From contig JAMXBB010000004.1 of NCBI GenBank assembly GCA_024138015.1, positions 4,501,978 to 4,565,977 on the forward strand: a DNA stretch of 64,000 nt. Direction: 5' to 3'. Both the position numbers and the translations under genes were made by a program. The stretch's first letter is position 1. Each line of letters begins with the position of its first letter. This document shows positions 24,199 through 34,815 of the stretch, piece by piece. The notes below the pieces were generated by a model. The model was not told where the DNA came from. It searched no databases and saw nothing but the letters and a program-made list of their open reading frames with translations. This stretch comes from Lumnitzera littorea. Lineage: Eukaryota > Streptophyta > Magnoliopsida > Myrtales > Combretaceae.

Positions 24199-24750
24199 GG
24201 ACTAGATGGGCTGGCACGATGAATCTTTATGTTCCAACTAACCCCTGCCGAGGCCGAGTCACCTTTAATGCCGTATCGTATGATTGCTTATTATTCTATG
24301 GTATGCCAAGTTGATGATCATGCTTTAGTGCTGACCTATCACTCAACATTATCTTTGCCGAGAAGCCGAGAGATAGAGAATCTAGATTTACTAAGCCATC
24401 CCTACTCGGATAAGCCCATCTATCCGTACTTTTTGTCCGCATCTCCTAACAAACTTGCCAATGCAGCATTACCATGTGTATAATATCATATGTAGAATCT
24501 GTAGCACCAATGATTGTTTTCCTTATATATTCATTTTTACTCTTTTGTATCGTGTACATTGCTTCTTTAGGAAATGTCCTTATTGTCTTTTCCCTTTTGG
24601 GCAAGTTGCCTTAACTTATTGGTATAAATACTCTTGTACTTATAGCTGTAAGAGATCAGATTACCCTTAATACACTTAAGTACTTTTTTCCTTATGTAGA
24701 ATTGTTTGTTTAATCTTAGCATCACTCTTATCCTTTCCCTTAAGCAAAGG
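24153..24750 (+). repeat. R4 3' LTR, truncated at its 3' end
   Basis: Starts TGATGGGAATCAAGC and follows the 5' LTR up to CCCTTAAGCAAAGG. There the match stops and R3 gag (ATGATGGGCAAG...) begins. About 250 bp of LTR is missing. Confidence 0.8.
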
Positions 24751-25600
24751 ATGATGGGCAAGTAGGTATGGAGATTGATGAAGGAGAAGAAGATAAGGTT
24801 AAGTACTATCAAGCATGAGATTGAGGGTACCGAGCTCCTCGAGGACTAGACAATGTTAAGGTCTAAATCCCACCTTTCAGTGGAAGTGGAGATGTAGACG
24901 AATACTTAGAGTGAGAAGTGAAGGTATTTGATTGTTATGGATATACACATGCTTTCAAGGTTCAACTTACTGCACTGGAGTTTATTAGGTATGCTATTAT
25001 GTGGTGGAAAAATCTAAATGCAGTCAGAGTAAGAGATGGAAAATAAGGTGTGAGAACCTAGGATGAGACGGAAAGGTTGTTGAGGGCTAGATTTGTGCTT
25101 AAGACCTAGTTACAAGACCTAGATGCTTATGATTTGAGTCAACGTGGAAGAACCAGAGGCTCACATAGTATCGAGGTTTATTTCTAGACTTAAGTATGAG
25201 ATTTGCAGCATTATGAAAGTATAGAAGTTTTATACATTGGAAGAGGTAATTAAGATAACGTAAAGGGTTTAAAAACAAAGAAAAAGCGCTCTGAGCCAAC
25301 TTGGACCAACATTCTTCCAAGCCCCTGGTCCGTATCAACCTGTTCAAGCTGAGCCAAGGAGGCCATATCGAGTTGAGGAGAAGAATGATCGACTTGATGA
25401 TAGCCGAATAGGTCAACAGGGCTGAGTTGAATTGAGGACAGATTGACCTTGAGGATAAATAAGAAAGGACAGACATCCAGATGAAAGACTAGCGAGATGA
25501 AGTGCTTTAAATGCTTAGGCTTCGGCACATGGTTATTGAGTATCCAAATCGACGTATAATGGTGCTTTGAGGGGATGTAGTGGATAACATCCACTAGAGT
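24751..25600 (+). pseudogene. R3 gag, 5' end deleted (broken)
   Basis: Aligns with the R2 gag on the opposite strand: CTCCTCGAGGACT, AAGGTCTAAATCCCA, GGAGATG. Protein-level traces include LDNVKV and FSGSGDVDEYLE, and a zinc-knuckle block MKCFKCLGFG near 25500, broken before its His and last Cys. Stops and frameshifts throughout. Confidence 0.7.
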
Positions 25601-25699
25601 GAGCCCAAGGAGGAGAAGGATATTGGAAAAGTCAATGCAAAGGAGGAAGAGGAGAACCGTATCTATGCCGACCAAGGAGGAGTGATAACCCTAGTACTA

Positions 25700-28600
25700 A
25701 GATGAGTATTGAGTTCCTTGCCGAACTTTGAGGAAGACCAAATGGAAAATTTATTTTATACTAAGTATATCATCAAAGGACAGTTGTACGCCATCATAGT
25801 GGATGGAGGAAGTTGTACAAATGTAGTTCCTTATAAGCTACATTGACTTTATGATAAGGGTGCTCTGCATGTAACTGAATAGGTAATTGTATCGTTTAGT
25901 ATTGGGAATATGAACAAAGATAAAGTAGTGTGCGATGTTATCCCTATGGGAGCTTCGCATCTATTGTTTGGAAAACCTTAATTATTTAACCGACATATTA
26001 GTTACGATGGATAAAAGAAACACCTATGCCTTTGTTAACGTTGGAAAGAAGATTATGTTGCAACCCATGATCCCAACCTAAGTAAATGAGACCCATAATC
26101 AGCTTACTCGAGTAAGTATGAACAAGGCCCTAGTAATAAGTTGAAGAAAACTTTGAGCTATTAAGAAGGCTGATGAGCCTATGTTTTAGTTGATTTGAAG
26201 ATTGTTGGAGATGAGAGATTTGAAAGATGTCCAAAATGAAATTCGAAAGTTGATCAATGAGTTTCCCGACCTATTCCTTGAGAAATTGCCTAAGGGACTA
26301 TCCCTGGTCTAAGGTATAGAGTACTGTATTGATCTATAACCAAGTGCCACCCTACTGAATTGACCTGCTTATAGAATGAACCTTGAATAGTTCGTCAAGC
26401 TGAAAAGACAAGTAGATGAGCTCATAAAGCAAGGATATGTGAGGGAGAGCATGAGCCTTTATGCTATACTAGCTCTACTTGTTCCAAAGAAAGATGATTC
26501 ATGGCGCATGTGCATTGAGAACTGAGCAATCAATTGAATTATTGTTAAGTACAAATATCTAATACCGAGGCTCGATGATATGCTAGATGAGTTTTATGGC
26601 GCTAAGATATTTTTGAAGATTGACCTGCGAAGTGGCTATTGCTAAATTTATATGAGGCTAGGAGATGAGTGAAAGACTACCTTCAAGACTAGGCATGATC
26701 CCTATGAATGGTTGGTTATGTCATTCGGACCTACTAATGCGCCGAGCACATTTATGCAATTAATGAACCATGTGATGCACCCTCTGATCGAAAGATGTGT
26801 GGTTGTGTACTTTGATGATATCTTAGTAAACAGTGGTGATTTGAACAACCATGTTCAACATCTTCAAGCAGTTTTTGATATTCTATGAGCCAAGAAGTTA
26901 TTTCGGAATATGAAGAAGTGTACATTTTGCTAAGATGAAGTGATTTTTCTTTAGTTTGTTGTGTCAATGGGGGGAATTTAAGTAGATGAGGAAAAGATCC
27001 AAGCTGTTTTGGAGCGGTTGAGGTCGAAGAATGTCATTGAAGTTCGAATTTTTTATGGCTTAGCTTCTTTTATAGGTAATTCATTAAGAACTTTAATACC
27101 ATAGTGTCTCCCCCCCGATTGAGTTGACAAAGAAGAGTAATGGGTTTAAATGGAGCAATTGAGCTAAACAAAGCTCCAAGGAGATTAAGGAGAAGCTTAC
27201 CACTGCTCCTGCCTTATTATTACTAGATTTTGACAAGCCCTTTAAATTGGAATGTAATGCATTCGGCATTGGAATTTGTGTTGTCCTAATGTAAGAATGA
27301 TGACCAGTCGTTTACCATAATGAGAAGCTTAGTGGTGTTGCTTTGAATTATTTTGTGAACAAGAAAGAGTTGTACTCTCTTTTTCAAGCCCTTATTGTTT
27401 AGTAGCACTATTTGCTACTACGAGAGTTTTTTATTTACACTGATCATGAGTTATTGAAGTACCTTGGGAGTTAGAACAAACTATCGAAGAGGCAAGCCAA
27501 GTGGTCAGAGTTTATGGAAAGTTTCTCTTATATGATTCGACATAAGAAAGGAAGCTTTAACATGGTTATTGATGCTCTATTACGTCTGCAAATCTAGCTG
27601 ACCACTTTGCAAATAAGGTTATTGGGTTTTTCACTTATCACCGAGCTGTATGCTCATAACCCTCATTTTGATCCCATTCTTAAGTAGTACCAAGAAAGAG
27701 TTACTGTTGGAGGATATTATGTTGGAGATGGCTATCTCTTCAAGGAAAGAAGGCTATGTATACCAAACTATTTCACGCGTGAGTTGTTGGTTAAGGAAAC
27801 TCATAGTGGTGGACTATCTGGTCACTTTGGTGAGACTAAGACAGCCAATTTGTTGAGAGAAAACTTTTACTAGCCTGGTTTGACAAATGATGTTCATAAG
27901 GTAGTTGGTCGTTATGATGTGTGCAAGAGAGCTAAGGGGAGAAGAGAACTGCATGGAGAGTATATGCTCCTATCAACACTAACCTTATCTTGGGTCTCCT
28001 TAGCATGGACTTTGTCTTAGGGTTGCCTTGGACATCTAAGAGAAAATATTCTATATTTGTAGTGGATTGCTTTAGTAAGATGGCACACTTCATTTTGTGC
28101 CATCGAATTAACGATACTTTAGATATTGTTAATTTGTTTTTGTAGGAAGTTGTTTGATTACATAGAGTACTGAAGACTAATGTTTCAGATTTGGACACGA
28201 AATTCTTAAGCTATTTTTGAAAGTCTCTTTATAGAAGACTTGGAACTAAACTTGTGTTCAGCTCCATTAGCTACCCTTAGACTAATGGTTAAATTGAAGT
28301 GGTGAATAAGACGTTAGGAAACTTATTTACAGCTGTCATGAGAAAGAACTTGAAGGATTAGGATCTATGCTTACCATTTGTAGAGTTGGCATACAACCAA
28401 ATCGTCAACAGCACAACTAGGAAGACCTCATTTAAGGTCTTTTATGGCCTCAATCCTACTATTGCCTTATATCTAATTGGTACCCTTGCAGCTGCTGAAG
28501 AGAGTCAATCCGGAGTTGACTGGGCCTAAGAACTATAAGGACTATACTAGTCTGTGATTAGGATGATTGCTAAGTTTAATTAGAGATAATAAGAGATTGG

Positions 28601-28914
28601 TAGTCGAGGCCGTTAAGCTATTTGTTTTAAGCTAGGAGACCTAATGTGGATTTACCTTAATTGAGAATGATTTCCCTACTTGAGACAGAACAAACTATCT
28701 CCAAAAGTTGATGGTTCATTCAAGGTTCTAAAGAAGATCAACTGTAATGCCTACTAGATCGAGTTGCTTGATAACTATGGTATTTCCTTTACTTTCAATG
28801 TGTTTGACCTAATTCCTCATTTGCCAGAAGAAGAAGACTCTACGGTTGCCTTTGAAGAACAGGTATGGAGACCATTTCAGATTTAAGGTCAAATCTTTTC
28901 AACCTTCGGGCATA
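25700..28914 (+). pseudogene. R3 pol: protease, RT, RNase H, integrase (broken)
   Basis: Protease motif VDGGSCTNVV near 25800. RT about 26370-26960 with YEWLVMSFG and YFDDILV near 26808-26828. RNase H about 27050-27600. Integrase about 27650-28350 (CHRIND block, VVDCFSKMAHF near 28065). Tail NYGISFTFNVFDLIPHLPEEED near 28770-28830. The tail runs on into the LTR start at 28915. Interrupted by many stops and shifts. Confidence 0.75.
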
Positions 28915-29782
28915 TGATAGGAATTAACCTTCCAGACCAATCATATGCAACCGAGCTTGAGCACTTTGAGGACTCTGAGGAGAATACTAACTCAAAGCCC
29001 CATCTAAGACAAGAACTCTTACCCTGACCTCTATGTTTCCTTCTACAGCTGACTTAATTACGGAGCTGTCACATATGCTAGACCTACTGAACAACTATGC
29101 TATGACTCAAATAGTAACTGAGCAAACAACCTCCAACGATAATTTGAGTTGATTCCTCGAGCTGACCACCAGCGTTTGACCTTAGCCTAAGATGAGTACT
29201 TTAGCAATCGATTGATGGAGCTCTAACCTAATCTATATCAGGTTGGCCCTGACTACAAAACACCTTTTCTTCATTTCGCCTAATTTGTACTATATTTCAG
29301 AGTGTCTAGCCACAATGCGACACGTGTTTTCTAGCATAATATTTTAGAAGGATTCTTTACTTTTTCATACTGAATATCCTTTGTTTTTTTACCCATTTTA
29401 GTATATTTTATGTATCCTATTTATATAATACCCTTTTGTCTTTTTATACATGTAAAGTAATCTTAGTGAGATGGGTATATAAACCCCTACTTAATGTATG
29501 CATACATCATCTTCATTGAATTTATACTAGTGTCCCTTTGAACAACTCTAGTGTTCTTATTACCCTTAAACCCTTATCTATTCCATTTAACAAGAAGTAG
29601 TGGCAAGTGATCCTTTAGTTTAGACCAATGAGTCATATACAGTGAATTGTAGGTTAAGTAGGATCAATTGGTGTGTCATATCTAATTGATAGCTACTTGG
29701 ACTTTGCTTGCTTTTCTTTATTTCCTTTTGTTTTCCCTTCGTTATGGTATCTCTTAGTATGTTTGACCTTGGAGATGCATCA
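28915..29782 (+). repeat. R3 3' LTR
   Basis: Direct copy of 17426-18289, starting TGATAGGAATTAACC and ending GATGCATCA. R2 sequence resumes at 29783. Confidence 0.85.
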
Positions 29783-31900
29783 GTTGCGCTTGACTGTAAA
29801 TCAATATAACACTCTATGCCTTGGACTAGGGGTAGTCACTTAAGCAGTTCTTTAGGGAACAGGTAGGAAAATTCTTCTATTAATTTCTAGACCTCTTTAG
29901 GTATATCTTTTAAGTCTATTATCTCTAATAGTCTCCTAATTAATAAAAACATAAGCTCATTGGCTCTTTTAGCAGCTCAGAGCTCTCTTCAGCTCATCAC
30001 TAATGTTTCTTTTTGCTAGCTCAAGTGAGTTGGTCATGGTTCTCATTCACCTGAGTTGGTGTCATGGGTTACAACACTATCTTCTTTCTTTTTTTTCACA
30101 AAGGCATAGGTGTTCTTATATCCGTTGTGAGTAACATGTTAGTTGAACAACCATAACAAATGTAAAGCTCCCATGGGGATGGCATCACATTTTACTTTGT
30201 CTTTGTATACGTTCCTAATACTAAAAGGCATAGATACTTGTTAAGTGATGTATAAAGTACCCTTATCATATAGCTAGTGTAGCTTGTAAAGTCGAGGGTG
30301 CTTAGAGGTCGGTAGTCATAACCTCTGCAAGGGGGATTATGCAACTACATTGGTAAAACTCTCTTTATCTACAACGATGGTGTACAATTGTCCCTTAATG
30401 GTACACTTTGATCTTCCATAGAGCTCAGCAAGGAGCTCAATACTCATCTTAGTACTAGTGTCATCACTTCTCTTAGGTTGGCATTGACACAAGTCCCTTC
30501 TTCTTCCTCGACTTCAACTCTTCCAACATTCTTTCCATCCTTAGGCTCACTCCCATCAGTGCTATCCACTAAATCTGCTCAAAGTACCATGGCATGTCGG
30601 TTAGGACACTTAGTAGCTATGTGTCCATAGCATAAGCATTTGAAGCACTTCTCCTTGCTTGTCTTTTGTTCGGGGGTCTATCCTTTCTCATATGTCCTTA
30701 GGGTTAGTTTATCCTCAGCTCAGCTCTTCTGGCTTGCTTGACTATCATCTGGTCAATCATGTCTTTCCTTAACTTAGGATGGTCTCCTCTACTTGAGATG
30801 AGCAGGTTGATATAGAGTAGGAATATGGGAAAAACTTGACCCGGTTTTGCTAAGGGCATTTCTCATCTATTTTTTGACCCTTTATGCTACCTTAACGACC
30901 TCTTCTAATGTATAAAACCTTTGTATGTCTATAATGTTGCGAAGGTCATATCTAAGTCTAGAAATAAATCTTGACACTGTTTGAACCTTAGGTTCTTTCA
31001 CATAAGCTTGGATCATTAACATTTAGAATTCCTTGAAAGTGTCATCAACAAATCGACTTCCTTTGCAAAGCTCTTGTAACTTCGTAAATGTGTCTTGTAG
31101 GTAAGTATTACGTACAAATCTCCCCCTAAGTAATCTCTTTGTCTTCATCTCTTACTCTAGCTACGTTATGATTCTTCCACTACATAGAGGCATACTCAAA
31201 AAATTCAAGTGCAGCAAGTCAAATCTTAACTGCAGCTGTATACTTATAATAGTTAAACACTTTCTCAACTTTCTCTTTACACTCTAGATACTCATTTGCA
31301 TCTCCATTACCAGTAAAAGTTGGGATTTAGACCTTGACATTGTCAAGTCCTCGAGGAGCTCGACATCCTCATTCTTGTGCCTCATAATATTCTACTTCAA
31401 CTTCTTCTTCTCCATCATCCTTTACATCTACATCCTTAATATCCTCCTTAATCTCTTCCAACTCTAACCTTTGTCTAATAGTTCGGTCTGCTACTCTACC
31501 ATCTTGGTGGGGTTGAACTGGACGATTAGCTCAGCCAACTTAGTCATATTGCCTCTTAGGATCATTCTCAACTGGACTACAATGAGGTATACCCTATCGT
31601 TGTTTCTTGTTGGCTTACATTGTAGTAACCGGACTCTCAACAAGATTAATAAGTTTGTCAAGCTTCTCATCAACTGACCTAAGGGTATTACTATGGCTAG
31701 TATGAGCACCACTACTTAGGTTACCAATAATGCCATGAACACTTAATTTGACATAATGTAATACTTCTCCAACAAGTTGACAACACAATAACTAACAAAC
31801 ACTTCCATTCATTACCTAAAATCTTACGAACACACTCTACCAACTTTAACACCCATCACACACAAATATCATAGAAAAGAACTTGCTATGCTTTCATAGT
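29783..31900 (-). pseudogene. R2 gag and protease (broken)
   Basis: Read leftward on the minus strand: gag begins around 31750 and contains the LDNVKV block near 31350. A complete CCHC knuckle (CFKCLCYGHIATKC) lies near 30600-30645. The protease region is around 30350-30100, followed by the linker IPKEV...EFSYLFPKELLK and IECYIDLQ, which ends at the R3 insertion. Stops are frequent. Confidence 0.7.
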
Positions 31901-32054
31901 GAAAAAATTAAGTAACAACAGCTCTCTTACTTGCCTCACACTAACACATTGCAACAATTACGAAAGGAACATAGTAGCCACTAATAGTAAACATGAACAA
32001 AACTTCATTGCAATTTCACATACTCATTCTCAGAACCGTACTCCACAGTAAAGC

Positions 32055-32973
32055 TGATGCGTCTCCGGGATTGTACACATGGAGGCTACACCACAATGAA
32101 CAAGAATAAAAAAGGAAAACAAGAGGGTTAGCAAATCTGGATGGCTATCAACTAGATGTGATACACCAGCAGATTCTACTCGGCCTAATCTTAATACCTG
32201 ATATGATGTACGAATGTAGTATTAGGGTTACTTGCTACTAACTCTTACTAAAGGAGCTGGATAAGAGTTAAAAGATAAGAGAGAAGACATGACTAAGTGC
32301 TCTCAAAAGAATAATTTATGTATTTAGTAATGAAGAGTGATAATTGTTTGCATTTAGGAAAATGCGGGTTTATACACTTACCCCACTAAAGTTATAATAC
32401 TTACATGGAAAAGAAAAAAGCGAATTTTACAAATGGTATACATAAGACATGCTAAAAAGAGTAAAAATGGCAAAGAATATTCTGCATGAAAAGTAAGGAA
32501 TCCTTTTAGAATGTTGTACCGGAAGACACATGTTAAGAGGCGACTGGGGGCTTGTAGTGCAGTTGGCTTTGTTGAAATGAATTCTTAGGTAGCTTGGTAG
32601 TTGCAAGATCTAGCTTGGAAGAGGTTAGAAGAAAGCCAGTAATTGAAGCCGATTTGTTCTAGTTTAGATCAGAGCACGAGCGCTTAAAGATGCTTGGATT
32701 CTTTTCTAGTTGCTCGGCTCGATAGCTTAGCAGATTGGAACGTCAGTAGCTTAGATTAGATAGATGTTCGATACTTGGCAGCTTGGAGACTATGTGAAAC
32801 CTTATTAGAGTTCGATAATGGATAAGGTTGATCAGTAGGTCGATAGATCTATTCGATTAGCTTGACGATGGAATCCTCTCCTCTTAGTAATTTTGGAGCT
32901 AGGATGAGTCAAGTGAGCCATGTTAGTCCTCTTGCCTGGCTTCTGGTGATTGGTTTGAAGTTGATTCCTATCA
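32055..32973 (-). repeat. R2 5' LTR
   Basis: Full-length partner of 13984-14901. Its right border (CCTATCA) is the minus-strand LTR start TGATAGG shared with R3. The R1 integrase resumes at 32974. Confidence 0.85.
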
Positions 32974-33615
32974 GGTAGCCTAAGCATAAAATCCATGCTC
33001 GGGTTAATCTTAGGCTGGATAAGTATTGGTAAAGGTGTGTACTCCTTATTAGGCTCCTTCTTTCCCTTATCTTCCTCCCATACCAAATACCTCTCATGTA
33101 ACCATGGACATCCTTATTATCTTTTGATAGAAGAAATGCTTTTTCAACAGTTTATAGGTCCTTTTCTCCCCAAAATGGCTTCCTAATCCTCAAGCATTGA
33201 CTTCCTAAATTAACAACTTGTGCACCGACCTGTTTGGATTACATAGTTGACCCTTCTTGAATAGATCAAGCTAAAATATTTGTTTTGTTCATAAAGCTTG
33301 GTCAATAACCCAAATTTGAGAACCTTTGCTTGTAACTGAGTGATTAATATATGTCTTCTTAAAGGAGCATTAGTGATAGCGTTTGCACTTATCTTTCTTA
33401 TACTTCGTCACATATGGAAAGGTCTCCAAGAATTCAATCTATTTAGCTTGCCACCAAGATAGCTTCTGCTGTCTTCATAGATACTTCAAAGACTTACAAA
33501 AGGTATAAATTACAAACTCACAAGGTAGCAAGTAATACTACCATACTGTAAGAGCCTAGATGAAGGACAAGAACTCCTTCTCGTATACAAAATAGTTCAA
33601 AGCAGCACTGTTAAC
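32974..33615 (-). pseudogene. R1 RNase H end and integrase N-terminal part (broken)
   Basis: On the minus strand: RNase H traces (NYFVYEKEF near 33580, QAKWIEFLETFPY near 33430), then the integrase zinc-binding region and YTPLPI...INPSMDFMLRLP just before R2. The other half of the integrase is at 13126-13983. Confidence 0.7.
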
Positions 33616-34480
33616 CTTCTTCAAGTGTATCAATTCTCTTAATCTTAACTATGTTTACAATATCATATCTCAGGCTGGTCACAAATCTAGAAACTGTTAA
33701 AACGCTTGGTTTCTCTATTTCACAACTAATCATCAACACTAGAAACTCCTTGGCATATTCATTAACACATTTTCTCTTTACTATAGCATTTGCAACTTCT
33801 TAAAAGAATCTTGTAAGTAGAATTCCAATACAAATCGCCTCCTCATTAGCCTCTTAATATTAAGGCAAGCGCGAATCTTAGGCTCCCCTACTTGCCTTCT
33901 CATCATAAGCAAGTTCTTCCACCATAGTACCATATATCCTATGGGCTTAAGGGTAAAAAGTCAGACCTTAGCATCTTCATCATAATCATGGCATTCAAAT
34001 TGCTTATTAGATTTTCCTCCCAGTCTAAGTAATCATCGACATCTCTACTTCTAGCAAAGCTTGATATCTGTATTTTTACACTCTCAAGTTGTCTCATAGC
34101 TTGGATACAAGGCTCTTTAAACTCATATAAATTGTCATCCTTCTCTTTGTCCTTGTTTACATCACTTAGTTCGATCCTTCTATGTGTTCGTCCCTCAACT
34201 TAGGCATTTCGAGTTGGGTTTTCTTATGTAGCATTAATTTTTTTTTAACTCAAATTCTAACAGCTCGTCCAGCTATTGGCGGTAGGACATTGATTGAAAT
34301 AGTGTGTATTGATCATGCATTGGCCATCTACCTCATAAGTGTGGCCAATTTACCCATAATGGTCCTCATTTCAACTAACTACTCATTGGTAATTCCTGAA
34401 GTTTCGTTGCCCTACTTTGTGCTGTCATAGGCACCACTCTCCATGTTTGCAATATCACCATGTACACTAGGGTTAAACAT
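33616..34480 (-). pseudogene. R1 gag (broken), fused by deletion to RNase H
   Basis: The minus strand shows a Ty3/gypsy gag pattern: ...NEYAKEFLVLMI, then VLTVSRFVTSLRYDIVN, then a helix-like stretch that runs directly into RNase H at about 33615. Protease and RT are absent, so an internal deletion joined gag to RNase H. No intact frame. Confidence 0.65.
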
Positions 34481-34800
34481 GGTATTAGCAATAGAAAAAC
34501 AATAGAAAAAACTTTGAACAACTAAAACAACGTAATCATAACCCCAAAGCACACTAGAAACACCATTGACTATAGGCTCAACTTTAACAACTCAACTATT
34601 CTTACAGCTCCAAATAATCATTACTTTGCAACCTTAATGTAATACAATAGATAGTCTACACTTGAACTTGGTTACTTAAACCTAGTACTTCAAACTCACA
34701 TAACTTCTATTACTTCTAGCAAACTGCACAATATCCTCCTTCAACATGAACAACAGCACAAACACTTCTCTAAACATTATACTCATATTTGAAACCAAAT

Positions 34801-34812
34801 GCTTTGATACTA
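34801..34812 (-). other. R1 primer-binding site (initiator-Met tRNA, decayed)
   Basis: The minus strand reads TAGTATCAAAGC, 10 of 12 bases like TGGTATCAGAGC, three bases inside the R1 5' LTR border. Confidence 0.65.
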
Positions 34813-34815
34813 GAA

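Larger units (their letters stand above)
18645..24750 (+). mobile_element. R4: innermost Ty3/gypsy LTR retrotransposon, plus strand, inserted in the R3 leader
   Basis: 5' LTR 18645-19497, 3' LTR 24153-24750 (its last ~250 bp missing). A primer site and purine tract are present. R3's leader runs up to 18644 and R3 gag resumes at 24751. Compared with R2, about 300 bp of R3 around the gag start is also gone, so one deletion removed the R4 LTR end and the adjacent R3 sequence. R4 is the best preserved of the stack, with RT, integrase and tail readable over long stretches. Its LTR is unlike those of R2/R3 but matches solo LTR S2 at 45974-46811. Confidence 0.85.
17426..29782 (+). mobile_element. 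R3: Ty3/gypsy LTR retrotransposon, plus strand, inserted in R2
   Basis: LTRs 17426-18289 (864 bp) and 28915-29782 (868 bp) start TGATAGGAATTA and end ATCA. R3 landed in the protease-RT linker of R2: the minus-strand R2 frame reads up to IEC.IDLQ at 29783 and resumes with PTYRMNPEQ at 17425. Flanks ATTGT (17421-17425) and GTTGC (29783-29787) differ by two transitions, compatible with a decayed 5-bp duplication. Minus R4 the element is about 6.25 kb. Gag starts after 24750 (its beginning was lost with the R4 end), then zinc knuckle, protease, RT, RNase H and integrase, all with stops. It belongs to the same family as its host R2 but in the opposite orientation. Confidence 0.85.
13984..32973 (-). 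mobile_element. R2: Ty3/gypsy LTR retrotransposon, minus strand, inserted in the R1 integrase
   Basis: LTRs: 3' at 13984-14901 and 5' at 32055-32973, alignable throughout. Flanking 5-mers GGTAA (13979-13983) and GGTAG (32974-32978) differ by one transition. Joining the R1 sequence across this insertion restores a continuous integrase block (DFMLRLP followed by the DSIMVMIDQFSKM segment), which proves R2 landed in R1. Minus R3, R2 is about 6.6 kb, a normal size for the group. Order on the minus strand: 5' LTR, gag with zinc knuckle, protease, [R3 inserted here], RT, RNase H, integrase, 3' LTR. Many stops. The RT motif YFDDILVYS reads YFDVLVYS near 16968-16990, so one catalytic Asp is lost. Confidence 0.85.
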
